From: Phlebopus portentosus
Lineage: Eukaryota; Basidiomycota; Agaricomycetes; Boletales; Boletinellaceae
NCBI GenBank assembly: GCA_037892935.1
Contig: JAYXKI010000013.1
Span: 248,001-312,000, forward strand
Direction: 5' to 3'
Length of the DNA: 64,000 bases
The position numbers were made by a program, and so were the translations under genes. Below the pieces are notes generated by a model. It did not search any database and had not been told where the DNA came from. It saw only the letters and a list, made by a program, of their open reading frames with translations. Positions 46,452 through 58,048 of this stretch are shown here, in pieces (within the stretch, counting starts at the first letter, position 1; every line of letters starts with the position of its first letter).

Positions 46452-48239
46452 ATGGAAGGATACTATGCAACGCACCATTCTTATGGACCTCCACTAGGAA
46501 ACTATCCCTCCGGAGCCTCATTGCTCCCCAATACCAATCAACCCGAGCATAGGACTCTCCTGGACGCTTCCATACATTCCCACCTGAACGAGCAATACAG
46601 CTACAACCACTATCGCAGCCCAACCCAACCATCAAATCTATCCAACTCTCTGGCAGGCGGTTTTGGACCTGATCCTGACTTCGTACAGTCATTGCGCTCG
46701 ATAAGAGCGACTCAATCGAGTCCGGGTCAGGGGCGCTTAGGTGGATCGAATGGCCCCACAGAGTCGGAGGCGTTGGTTGCTGAGACGATCGTGCGCGCTC
46801 GCAAAAGCTGGAAGACAGTCAAAGGTCGTAATGAGCCTGTCTGGCCTCCCGAGCTTGAGAAGGTCCTCGTTCAAGGTATGTGTCGTGCACCCATGATCCC
46901 AACTTTAATCTATCTTTTGATGCCTTCCTATCTTCTATATTTCTCGTCGGCTATGTTGCAGCTCTTCTGTCATATAGACCGGACGATGCGCAGTTCTCCC
47001 GCGCTCTAGGCCGGTTTCCGAAGCGTAACCGCTACATATCTGATTACATCTTCGCCACGACTGGCATACGACGCACCCCGAAGCAGGTCGGTAGCCGGCT
47101 GCAGCAACTGAAGGACGTGAGTTGCGGGAAGATGCGTAAGTTCTTTCGATTACCCTTGCATGATCTATAGAATCACGCTTCCCGGTATTTCGCCTCTGCC
47201 GCGAACTACGATCGAACAAGAATCTAGATCTTTCCATTCGTCGACTTGTTTCTATATTACTATTTTGACATTCATCGGGCTAACGTCATCGTTTATTTCA
47301 AATCCCAGTCTTAAACCACGTCGCAAGCTGGGCTCAGACTCCATCCAGCTCAAGTTCAGAACCGTCAGGCGACTCTGGTGATGCTCTTGCCGAAGAATCT
47401 CAACTCGATTACAGTGCCATTCTCAATGATGTAAACGAATTCGCTTCTGGATCAGGTTCGCAATATCATTTATTATATTGGTACTGATCAGAAGCTTACC
47501 CTGACCCTTTGTTGACAATTGTATTGCCAATTGGGACCTCTGTCGATTCCCGATGTCTTCTACTACGGCCCGCCACGTTCGCTCGCGCCACTCCGCTTAT
47601 TTTCCTTCCATATTTGGGTCTACTTGTCAAATCCATGACCAACTCTTATTCGCAAACACACGACACATTCTTTATGTTTTCGTGGGTCCGACTCTATACC
47701 GTTATTCTGCTGCGCATTGGTCGTATCACTGTGCTTATGCTCGGACACGAATGGGATATTAATGCGAACTCCAACGCGCGCATTTTAAATTCAATTATCG
47801 GATACAACGTCTCCAACGGAATTGTATATCGATGGAATAACTGCGCATCATACGGTCCTCGATACTCCATGGACCGATATATAACCCATCCCTCGTCCTT
47901 CATACAACTCGTCTGGGATGGCTCATACCACAGATGGTTCCCAATCCCCCGTAACACCTCTGGCGGTCATTGATCAGGGCCCTCCATTCTCAGCTCCATC
48001 TGCATCACCAGGTGTCCTACATTCATATCCGGGGAATACACAGAACATGTATCCACAAGCAACGTGGCTCGCATATGAGCATTGCTTATCTCAACTATAG
48101 GTCTGCAGTCTGCGGAGGTCATAAGAGGGAAGAAGGTAGTATGCGGGAAGGATTAATGTGTGACGAAGCATGTATAGTTCATCCGAATTCTCATACCCAT
48201 GTCCTCGGGACCAAGCGGTCGAGGATAATCAGAAGCTAG
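46452..48239 (+). CDS. TEA/ATTS-domain transcription factor, gene A (short paralogue)
   Basis: ATG 46452 (MEGYYATHHSYGPPLGNYPS). Exon 1 (to 46875) ends inside the TEA domain: PTESEALVAETIVRARKSWK, then EPVWPPELEKVLVQ. Exon 2 (46962-47135) completes it: LGRFPKRNRYISDYIF and RRTPKQVGSRLQQLKD, the DNA-recognition helix region. Exon 3 (47309-47455) reads LLNHVASWAQTPSS and onward. A 478-nt intron free of AG over its last 437 nt follows, then exon 4 (from 47934) with DGSQSPVTPLAVIDQGPPFS. The end is either the in-frame stop at 48100 or, if a 53-nt intron at 48048-48100 is removed, a stop at 48239. TEA proteins (TEC1/AbaA/TEAD class) bind CATTCY-type sites and control development. Gene A lacks the long C-terminal half seen in gene B, so it may be a truncated or competing regulator. 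Confidence 0.75.
47456..47933 (+). other. Long intron 3 of TEA gene A with a 437-nt AG-free zone
   Basis: Donor TCAG|GTTCGC, acceptor CCACAG|AT. From 47495 to 47931 the sense strand has no AG dinucleotide. A consensus branch point CTGAC lies at 47501-47505, at the start of the zone and about 430 nt from the acceptor. Exon 3 ends in phase 1 and exon 4 resumes in phase, giving SGSDGSQSPVTPLA. Confidence 0.8.
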
Positions 48240-50451
48240 CGTCTCGTTTGTAAATAGTACTTCGAATACATATTGGCCAACGCGATATGCAATATGGGTG
48301 CATGTTCTGCCGACGATGCGCTCCTTACTGGTTGAACTTTCGTACGGAGACCGGATACATCTTCGGAGTGTCGCCAAGATGTTGGACAAGCCAACTGGCT
48401 GCATTGAGCAGCGGGGTTCTTGGTCTGTCGGGACGTATTACGATAGACGGAGAGTCTCACTTTAGTTCCTTGAGGCTTCTTGAACCTTAAAGTTGAGAGT
48501 AAATTAGCGACGCCAGAAGACTAGGCACAGTCTGTGAGCAATAGACGATCTCCAGCGTATTGAATCCGCGACTGGTATGAATCTTAAACGGCACTCCAAT
48601 GAAACGTCTTCTTCGCATACTGCAACACTTATGGAAAACAGACATCACTCACTTTTCGCGTCAGAGACTACTCGTGACGCGTCAGAACTCTATGATGGGG
48701 CCGGGTTGGTTTCCGGGACAAACTGCATTGTGACCATGCTCTCACAAGAAGCGTATGCACAGTTCCCGATTCGAAGGACCCGAGAGGGACCACGCCAGTG
48801 GAGCGGAAGAATTAGCAAGAACTTCAGCTGGGTTATCATAGGACTCTACCATCTAGCGGCTACTCGAACTAATCTTAGGCAAGCAAGATTCGTGACGGAC
48901 GTTCCTCGTGTTCGAAATGGCATAGCGATGCGTGCCATGGGAAAGTATCTTGTTCACCGTCTGCGCGGTTTAATGGTATGTGAGACCGGGACATTCCTTT
49001 ACTGGGTAGCAATTTAGGGCTATCGGATGGCATACTTACCTACTCTAGAAAGTGAAGAAAAACTGCACGGGTCAGTGGTCATCATTACGTAACAGTTATT
49101 GCGTAAACGTTTCGGAGTTTGATAGAAGCCGTTTATTGAGATTGACCCTTTCTCTCCATCACTGGTTTTTGTCTAAGATAACTGCACAGATTTTATTCTA
49201 GTCTCCGTTCCATTTAAATCCTGTCGTATTCTAAGCCAGGGTTTGCTTCACTCTCCAAGTTCAGGATGAAGAATCTGTTAAGTGACGTTAGCCGGGCGAT
49301 CATATAAAAATGCACACAAAAAGAGGGGAGTTGTGCGTGTGCCATTTATCAGATAGGTAACTCTTATCTTATTGGAAACCGGGCTTGCTCTTCAGCATTG
49401 AGAGTATCGTCGCAGCTCGATCAAAATCTTTCTATTTTCTGCCGAACTCAGTCATTTTGGGACAGATGTCTATATCTGTCTATTTTCCCGGTTTTAACCT
49501 CTGTGGATTTTACAGACAGTATCATATCTGGTCTCTCACGACTCGTATATAGAACTGATCGTAGGTAATGTATCGACACAAGCGCTCTGGAGTCTATAAT
49601 TTTTGCACCTATATGCAGGGGGATCTGGCCGCTGTCATCCTACATGAGAAAATTGCATGGATCTTCCTCATGACGCCACAGGAGACTCTCTAACCTTTGT
49701 ATCCCCATCCGGAGACCTAGAATGGCGGAGTTCTAATATCTCACATTCAGTATCAGAAGAGCTACGGTATTCTTATGCGCCGCACATTGGACATGCACCT
49801 TCTTCAGGAAGCCAGGCTACGCTTACGACGACCGAGTAGCGGCGGGAACAGTTGAAGACGAAAGTCGTCACCGAGGCCTCTGTATCGTCTCTAAAGGCCC
49901 TGGAGAAACAGGGGCTAGCCTTACACGTGCTCGAGGAAAGTTAGTTAGAAGTCAGTGTTCTTCAGAACCGTACAGTCATTTACCATCAGCGAGGAAATTG
50001 GACTGAGTAAAGAATATGAAGATTCGGAGTCCGCCGGTCTGCCGGAAGTGCAATCTCGAAGAAATAAAGCCAATCCAATGACTTCCCGATGCATACAGCA
50101 TGCGGAATTCAGACTCGCAAGGAACGATTTGTACCGAAAAAATTCTTTTGCGTACGTACCGTGACGAAATTGCATGGAATGAGTTAATAGTCATACTTTT
50201 TTTAAAATGTGGTAACAGGGTACTAAAGGCCAGATCAGGAAAATTAAATAGGGAATCAAACTTCGTCCTTATTACATTTATAAAATTATCTAACAGATTC
50301 ACCATATACCGAGTAGTATCTCCATATAAGGAAGCTGAGGCGTCACTTTACCTAAGGTACGTGACTAATGACTTCTCTGTGGCCCAATTCAGTAACGTGC
50401 TTCCTTCTCATCATCTGAGTTTTAACTTCCTTGAAATCTGCTTTATGCAAC
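48240..50451. other. Gene-poor stretch between the TEA genes (left part)
   Basis: A 146-codon frame from ATG 48577 has no recognisable family. An AT-rich segment lies near 50160-50300. Nothing else can be supported. Confidence 0.4.
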
Positions 50452-50838
50452 TCAAGCTAGAGAAGGTGCATCCTTACGATTGTGTCTGTTAGGACATCCT
50501 GAAGTTGCAAGAAAATATTCCCAGAAAATTTTAAATATCAACCGTTTCGCCATTGATTCACGTTCCACAGGGGAAGCTGTTTCCTCTCGCCATCCCGCCT
50601 GGACCTTACCCTCTGGGACATCGAACTCTTTCTGCCGAGCTTTGAGAAACTTGGCCGCGCTGGCGACAAGATAGATACCGCCTATCAACGCTATTCGCAG
50701 AAAGTCCGCTTTTCTATGACAGCTCAGAGGTCCTGTTGGAAAATCTCTTTCTCGCCACAGCGGCCAGACTGTCGCACGCTGTAATATTAAATTACCCTTA
50801 AAAACGAGTCTTCCAGTTGGCATGTGCCAGAAGAACAA
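50452..50838 (-). CDS. Possible small membrane-protein fragment
   Basis: The minus-strand frame includes ADFLRIALIGGIYLVASAAK, one plausible membrane helix, followed by FLKARQKEFDVPEGKVQAGW. This recalls the helix-plus-basic-tail layout of small trafficking proteins such as the Pga2 family, but the match is weak. The start is not resolved and no flanking exons are obvious. It could equally be a chance frame in a patch richer in G+C. Confidence 0.2.
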   Translation of the reverse strand: MFFWHMPTGRLVFKGNLILQRATVWPLWRERDFPTGPLSCHRKADFLRIALIGGIYLVASAAKFLKARQKEFDVPEGKVQAGWREETASPVERESMAKRLIFKIFWEYFLATSGCPNRHNRKDAPSLA

Positions 50839-53652
50839 GGGAAGGATACAGAGGGAACACTCGTGCTGTCTTTCTATCAGGAGAATCGGCCGATCGGTCT
50901 CTATATCTAGATTTCCCTCACGAAAGCAGTCGGATTCGCAATGGGCTAGATGTTCTTCCTACTTCCCCCAAGCAACTTTGAATGGAACGAATATATGGAT
51001 CTCATATTTTCATGGGATGTTCTTATCTTTTGGGCGGTGTTATTGACATAATTCCCTGCCTTCTACTAAGGAAGCTTGATGGGGGGTTTTGCTAATTACT
51101 CTTTTGTTGTCGTGTCGGCCGCTTTATCTTGCATCTGAGTATACTGCTCAAAGCATTGTAGACCCATAATGTAGGATGCGGGCGAGCCGGTGTTCCTTTT
51201 GGTGACCCTGATGTTTCCATTCTTGCAAAGAGTCGAACGGGTCGGCTTGCCTTTCATTATACCTTATGTGTACATCGTGTTACCGCGGCCTCTCTGGCAT
51301 GCTATTGATCGCAAGCTCATCGAAAAAAGCCATACCGCCGCCGTAGAGTCAACCACCCACTAAGGAGTAATGATATTCTCTCCTGTGGTTCGACACCTTT
51401 GCGGCACCTCGGCGGGACCTTTCATGAAGTTATGTCCTCCCCTTTTCTCATCTCTTACTCGTGGTCATTTGGGGCAGATAATGGGGGTGCCCTCAGACAC
51501 GTTCTCCACACGAGTACGTCGTGGTCATCTATGCCTCCTTGCCGTAAATATCTTCGCACTATTCACTAGCTTCCAGACACAGCGAGGACAATTAGACTCT
51601 TGGTTTCGGCAGGGTGAGCACCGGCTCCTGGCGATTGCGGTCATCAAGAGCAGACACATCTACCAACCAGCATCTGAACCCTCATCCTTCGCTGTACAAG
51701 ACGCTTATCCTTCCCAGACAAACTTATCGCCTGATTCTCACCGACCGACAGTACTATCTTCTGCGTTTATGACAGAAGGAGAGGTGGGACGTTGAGAATG
51801 GGGGAAAGGCAAGCACTGAGGTAATGTCAGATTTCACCGTCTTCAACTGAAGTCTTTCTTTGGTCAGGGGAATGTGAATGACAGTCTTGACGGTCCTCTC
51901 TATACCTTTAAACATCGAGCCGATAACCGCGCACGTGGACGCCAGAGACATACGAGATGGGACTGCCTGCAGCGCGAAAGAATGTGTCCAGAGAGAAGTC
52001 GAAAGACCGTTCAATAGACCGTTCAACACGCCCTTAGTCATACTATACGGTCTATCTCGGTATCCACAGTGACTCACGGAAAGGCTTCTTCCTTCATCTA
52101 GTGGCAGACTGCTATGCTGCGACATGGGCTGAGCAACCGACTGAAAATTTTCTTACATGTATTAAATCAACTACCCGCTGGGCAGCCCGGTGGAGAGGAG
52201 CTGCTAGATTAGTTTAATGACGACGAGCATCCCGCCAGCGTTACTAGGAGAAAAACCATTGCCTGACTGTGAAACAAAACAGGACGGCATCATAACTCCG
52301 GATATCGGAAAGGAAGGTGTACAGCCATTGTAGCGGAATAACCAAGAACCCACTGTAGAACAGTAAATTAAATTTCCTCTATTCAGTCCGCCCACAGTGT
52401 GGTGCGAGAGGCAGGAAATATTAACCCATATACTCTCCGTCCAAACAAGCATGGGTTCAGCTGGAGGACGCATATCGGATCGGCATCAGCAACGGGCCGG
52501 CGACAGTTTATAAGGAACTATTCGACTAACTAAACCTGAGGTTTATGTAATAGAATTAATGGCGTTCAATAGGTTGAAATAGTTTTCCAATACGTCAAAC
52601 GACCTATGCAGGTGGCCGCAAGGTTTTCTTAGGGATAGGAGCACAAAGCAAAGTTTAGTCTAGAAATAGACAGAGGATCAGAATTGGATAATGTGACACA
52701 GCCATCAACGAGAGTAGGGATTGGCAAAGTTAAAAGTGCACGAGATTGATGCATGGAAGCGGCTCAGAAAATTGTATGAAACTCTTGTAAGGCAATGTGA
52801 ATGATATACTCGGAAAGTGGACATCAAGGGCGATACAAAATCAGATGTGCGGGAAGGAGACGGTGAAGTAAACGATAGGGTGTGTACTGTACAGACAAGA
52901 AACGCCGGATAAAGTAGTCGGGAAGATCAAGATATATAATGTGTGAAAGGTAATGCAAGCGAAGCAAACAGACGATAGTGATGCAATAACAAATGCGGAT
53001 AAAATGACGCATGGGTACTATTGGCTGAGATCTTGTTGTATAAGTGGACAAATCGGGACAAAGAAGTGGTGTAGATGAGGCGATAGTTATAGAGGAAAGG
53101 TCACGTTGAATAGATTCAGATGAAGCCGATAACAGTACAGGCGCGTGTCTGGCCACTGGGATGGAAGAAGTGGCTGACGCACGTAAAGGAAAGTCCATAT
53201 TGCTCCCGTGATGAGGTTCCGAAACACACATGAAAGGATAGAAGATTTTGCGTGGGGGTCGATCAAAGGTTTTGCACGCGTTCCTGTACCGCTCTCCGTG
53301 AGTCTGAGATCAACCATCGTCGCGGAACGGCAGGATGCGGAAAATGATGGATAAACTTCGCGGGTACGGCGGAGACGCGAATGTGAGATGAGCAAGTGGA
53401 GGGGTGCACGTTGTATTTAGACTCGGAGCTTGCAGCGGGAACTGAGGTGACCAATATTAGAGAAGTAGGGGACGGCGAAATTGCTAAGAACTCTGTGAAA
53501 GGGCAGGCGGTCTAATCAGATAAACATAATATTCACAAATAGTCCACGGATAACGCGGAACGTACATTTTAAGATACATAAAACCATGTCAGTGAGACGG
53601 GTCCAAATTATTTCGCTTCAAGAATAGGTTGTTCCGAGGAGTGGTGAAAAGT
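50839..53652. other. Gene-poor stretch between the TEA genes (right part)
   Basis: About 2.8 kb in which no open frame on either strand has a motif or recognisable family. No terminal repeats or transposase motifs were seen. Confidence 0.4.
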
Positions 53653-56600
53653 CTAGCAAAAGGAATAGGAGTTGTCAAAGCTTGTCGTCACTGTCGGGTT
53701 CGTAGTTAATTGCAAGTTCTCCATATTAAGCTCTCCGAATCCAGCATCATAATTGGAAAATGTGCCAGGGCCGACATCGGGATTATAAGTGTTGTAGCAC
53801 TCCTCCTGCATAAACTAACGTGTAATGATAATCCCATCAGCCTCTTTGATGGTTAGAATATCAGGTAGGGTAAACTCACAGGATGCATCAGAACTCCAGT
53901 CTGAGAGATGGTCGGCGTGGGAGCTTGCACGGAAACTTGAGGCAAACGCGCCTGAGAATGGGAATGTGAGTACACTTGGGCACTATGCGTCTCTCTATAG
54001 GCATTTTGGCCGTGTCCATGATTGCTACCACTATGGTGGGATTGCCAGCTTTGCGATTGTACGAAGGACGAAGGGCTTGCGCTGATTGGTGAGGGTGTCC
54101 CACTGGACGCGGGTGACACGGAGCCTCGCAAGTATCCCTGACCGCGGGTATCCAAAGACGAAAGCATAGAATGCGAGGGCGGATGCATGGAGTTAGTTGA
54201 GCTTGATATTGGGACGAAGTGATAAGTGATAACAAGAAACGCTTCGCCGCGCCTGGTCGTCGGACTATCAAAACTATGCATTAATTCCTGTATGATAGTG
54301 TATCGTCGCAGACCAACTATGAGCAAAATTTGAGCATCACGACTCAAGGATATACAGAAGAAAGGTCCAGCCACGTACCTCCTTCTCGGCGCATCGCGCT
54401 CCACACCGCATCATCAACGAGATGCGTCGCGTAGACAAAACGTTCGCAACCATCCTCTCTTCTTTCTTCAGGAGGACATTGTTGGTCGAATAGAAGGATG
54501 TCTGCGCTGCGCTAGCTCGAGCTACTGGTGTCTGTGTACAAACTAGAGCATCGATGTGCTGGTGTACTTGCACTAATGTGGAGTCTTCCATCTTTACGCG
54601 TGTCCGCATATCGGCCGACGTGGTTAAGTGGCTAGAGGCAGACACGGACGACATGGATGAGGAAATAGGTCTGTTGTCGACCCAAACACGAGCTACGCTC
54701 CGAGCACCAATAGGATCTCGAGAGGAAAATGTAACGCACGAATCCAGATGTCCAGACGTCTGCCCAGCATCGATGGGTTGGGGAGCGTTCACCGTCTCAG
54801 GACGAGCGAGACATCCGGCAAAGCTTACCAACGGTCGACCGTTCTCATTTCCATTTTCACACTTTGATTTGCCTTCACAGATATTGGAGGGATTGAATGG
54901 CACAAAGACATCCATTTTCCGAACGGTGGGAGTAAGTGGTGGAGAATCAAATAGCCACTTCGGCACCGAGGCGGGCGCGCCGCGAGCCGCCGGATGAAGT
55001 GATGGTTGAGTATGGTACGGACTCATTGCCGCTCCTGCAGGCAAAGAAGCCTCTCGCGCGCCAGCGCCTCCACCTGCAAGCGGTGATACGGGGGACGGGG
55101 AGTCTATTGTGGCGCCCGATGGTCCAACGCAGTGGAATTTCGAAGGGTTGCATCATGAGAACCGAAAAGAAATCAAAGAGTAGCAAACATAGACAGACGT
55201 GGCACGATCGAGAGAAGACACCGAATAGAACGTTTTCGGAGGGCGAGTTGCGTCGTTTGTTTCGATCGTTCGGACCGCCGGTTATCGGGTCATTTTTGTA
55301 TGGTAATGGCAATGATTGGGCGGCGTGCAGGAGGATCATGATTTCGAAATCCAGGGTACCGGACGAGATAAGGTTTGTTCAAAATTAGGCGGATTGTTCG
55401 ACGTGGGATGGAGAGGAGAGAAGAGAGGGGGTGGCGTCGTTAGCCACAATGACCGGTGGATAACAGAATAGTGAACAACAAGTACGTTTGGGGTGATTTG
55501 GAGAGCCCGCGGTTGTATTCATGTCCATCGTGAATCCAGAGCCCAGTGCGATCCGAGGAATAATTAACGAATGGTGACGGAGTGGTATCAGATAAAGATC
55601 AATCGAAGGTGGAAGTTATTATCGCAGAGATGTATAAGAAGTTGCCCGAAGCAAAGCAGAGATAGAACTCCTTAGTGAATGCAGTCCTTTTGTAACCAAA
55701 ACACGTAAAAGTTGCGTACCTGACCCATAGCCATGCATGCCGTTTATGATCACACTGAGATCGGGGTGAAGACTTGTAGAGGAGACAGCTGCGTCATTAC
55801 CGGTGGAAGACTTGGGAGAAGATTGGAGCGCCCAACTCGCGACATGATTAAGGACTGAATAACGAGAATCAGTCGTTTATCTAGTTATTCTTACAGCCAA
55901 AAGCCGAAAAGGTCCACCACTTACGCATCTTTCCGCAGCTGACGTCCTTTAGTTGCTGTAGGCGGCTTCCGACTTGCTTCGGAGTGCGCCTCACACCAGT
56001 CGCCTCGAAAATGTAGTCGGAAATATAGCGATTGCGCTTTGGGAAACGACCCAAAGCACGTGCGTACCGAGAATCGTGTGGTTTATACTGAAGGAGGGCT
56101 GTATTACAGTAGTAACAATCAGCAATGACGAAGCTACCTCGAGATCAAAGGATGTACTACTTACCTTGGACAAGAGCTTTTTCAAGGTGCGGCGGCCAAA
56201 CAGGTTCAGAGCGGCCTTTGACAGTCTTCCAGCTTTTGCGGGCACGTACGATCGTCTCCGCAACTGCCACTTCAGACTCAGTCGGTCCGTCAGCTCCTAC
56301 GCCTCCATGGTCGACGCCATCCTGGTCTCGCGTTCCGCGTATGGAGAGAAGTGAATTCATGAACTGAAAGTCGCTGCCCGGGTTCGAGTCATCGCTAGGC
56401 GAAAAGGGAGCATCATGTTGATGTCTGATATCTTGCATGCTCGATCCAATGTGTGAGCTACTAGCGTTCGCATGAGCTTGAGCACGGTGTGCATCAAGAG
56501 TCTGAGAGTGAAGCATATCCAGTTCGCTGTTGAACTCGGGCGACGGTATATCGTCAGCGAACATGAAGTCAGCGGATGATGCACAGACAGACTCCGGCGG

Positions 56601-56660
56601 GGAGATTGAGCCAGGAGAGGGAGCGTCATACACGTTCGGGTAGGCGTATTGCGGATTCAT
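53653..56660 (-). CDS. TEA/ATTS-domain transcription factor, gene B (full-length paralogue)
   Basis: Start 56660 (MNPQYAYPNVYDAPSPGSIS). Exon 1 (to 56165) and exon 2 (56098-55925) form the TEA domain: PTESEVAVAETIVRARKSWK, EPVWPPHLEKALVQ, LGRFPKRNRYISDYIF, RRTPKQVGSRLQQLKD. Exon 3 (55854-55720) reads LLNHVASWALQSS and onward. A 616-nt intron follows, then exon 4 (from 55103) with DSPSPVSPLAGGGAG. Further exons add a Ser/Pro-rich region with VTFSSRDPIGARSVARVWVD, then ILLFDQQCPPEERRE and FVYATHLVDDAVWSAM. After another intron, TIIQELMHSFDSPTTRRGEA leads to a His/Ser/Gln-rich tail. A last exon (from about 53812) begins EECYNTYNPDVGPG and ends with TAG at 53653. It is a predicted nuclear developmental regulator of the TEC1/AbaA/TEAD class. 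Intron positions 1-3 match gene A. Confidence 0.8.
55104..55719 (-). other. Long intron 3 of TEA gene B with a 562-nt AG-free zone
   Basis: On the sense (minus) strand the donor is TCAG|GTACGC and the acceptor CAATAG|AC. From 55667 to 55106 there is no AG on the sense strand (no CT on the plus strand). A strong pyrimidine tract lies at about 55436-55408. CTGAT near 55591-55587 is one candidate branch point. Exons 3 and 4 join in phase 1, giving GSDSPSPVSPLA, homologous to gene A. Confidence 0.8.
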
Positions 56661-58048
56661 GGTGGTATGAAGTTATGTGAGGGGATAAGAAGGATGAACT
56701 ATGCAAAGGAGATGTTTCCAGGGATGATGAACGAAGAAAGTGCAAGATGCAGGAGGGTGTCGGTAAAGACAATGGGTAAAGACAATGAGCAAGGCTGCTA
56801 TGAGATATGCGGTATGCGGACACTAAAATCCCGATAGCATTTTAAGCACTGCGCAGCGGGTGATAATAAGTCGACGCTAGCTCCTAGACAGTCGTGGTAG
56901 TGCAGAGACAACTTGGTGGTATCAACGTTAGGCCCTCAGCTGCCCTTATATAAAAAAAGCTAAGACGCAATAGCTCGTTCCGATCTCCTGCGTTCTGACC
57001 TCGGAGGATGCTTCTCTGAAGAGTGATCTTCTTCCCTCGTCGGCACAGCACGAGCCTGGCACCACGCGTGAATCTGTGCATAAGCAATGGCTGTTTTAGG
57101 AACTCAGGGTCTCAAGAGGGGGATGACGGCACAATATCTCAATTTCCTTCCATCAACTGGACATCCCATTTCCGTATAGTGAAATATCGGGGGGCGTGAT
57201 GTTGTGACCGTAACATAGTGTCGGCGGCGTCCAGAAAGGGGGCCAGCTCGGGTCAAGCAGCGAATCCGTACTTGAGAAGAGTTGATGAGCCGAACAAGGA
57301 TTGAAAAGGCGCGAAGCAGACGTCGGCTTGCACGCCGTAAAATTACAAAACAATCCTTGGGCAAAGCCGGCCAGAATTTCCAGCAGGACCCCCTCGGTCA
57401 ACGACCAGAAATGACAAAAGCTAAAGCAAAAATCAATTAAATCAAAGCGAAAATAGTCATGGCACATCATAGCCTTACCCGTCCACACTAGACAGAGTTT
57501 GGGACCCATCGCCCGCCTGCCTTCTCATGCTCGGTGCAGCCAGATCACCGTCCTCCGTTCGGATCTCCTAACATTCCATAGCCACCCCGAGTCTCTGAAA
57601 GCCTCCGTACGGGACTCGGCCAACCTAGCGCAATGCCCGAGATTGTCGCTCGTCGCTCGTCCTAAGGCACCGTCTCTTCTTCCACCAAGCCGCATGCTTT
57701 GGTAATCTGTGTGCAATTTCCGTTCATTGCAAATCCAACCTATTGATGGCATTTCATGAGCGAGATTAACGCTAGATATGTTCCGCAGGCGATACTTGTC
57801 CTCCGAACCGAAGCCGAGATGAATATTGATTAATTTCGTCCGCGTTAGATCGACTGTCGAGATGGATGAATTCCTCCCGTCCTTTCTTGAGAGCCTTTTG
57901 TCCTGCTCATCGCGTGTCTCTAGCTACTTTCCATGAAGAGAAGCCTCCGTCACGCGTAAGAAATTGCGTTTTTGCCTTCTGAATTTTCGCTTTCCACGAG
58001 CGGCGGCATCTGACAACGGGTTTGGACTTGCCATGTCACGCTGGACGT
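56661..58048. other. Upstream region of TEA gene B
   Basis: No gene supported. Short frames on both strands lack motifs. It probably contains the promoter and 5' UTR of TEA gene B. Confidence 0.45.

Noticed and set aside
47513..48100. A nearly open frame through the long intron of TEA gene A, with three stops, read first as a pseudogene with nonsense mutations
   Set aside because: The absence of AG removes TAG stops and makes long frames likely. The splice model joins conserved protein in phase, so the segment is better explained as intron.
48577..49017. 146-codon plus-strand open frame
   Set aside because: No recognisable family, no flanking exons, no clear promoter; kept only as an unassigned frame.
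51380..51405. GGTTCGA-containing segment resembling a tRNA B box
   Set aside because: No A box at tRNA spacing and no cloverleaf.
51370..51795. 141-codon plus-strand open frame
   Set aside because: No motif and no support from neighbours; probably chance.
54947..55339. 131-codon minus-strand frame covering the end of intron 3 of TEA gene B
   Set aside because: It lies in the AG-free intron and then in the wrong frame of exon 4; the in-phase reading matches gene A.
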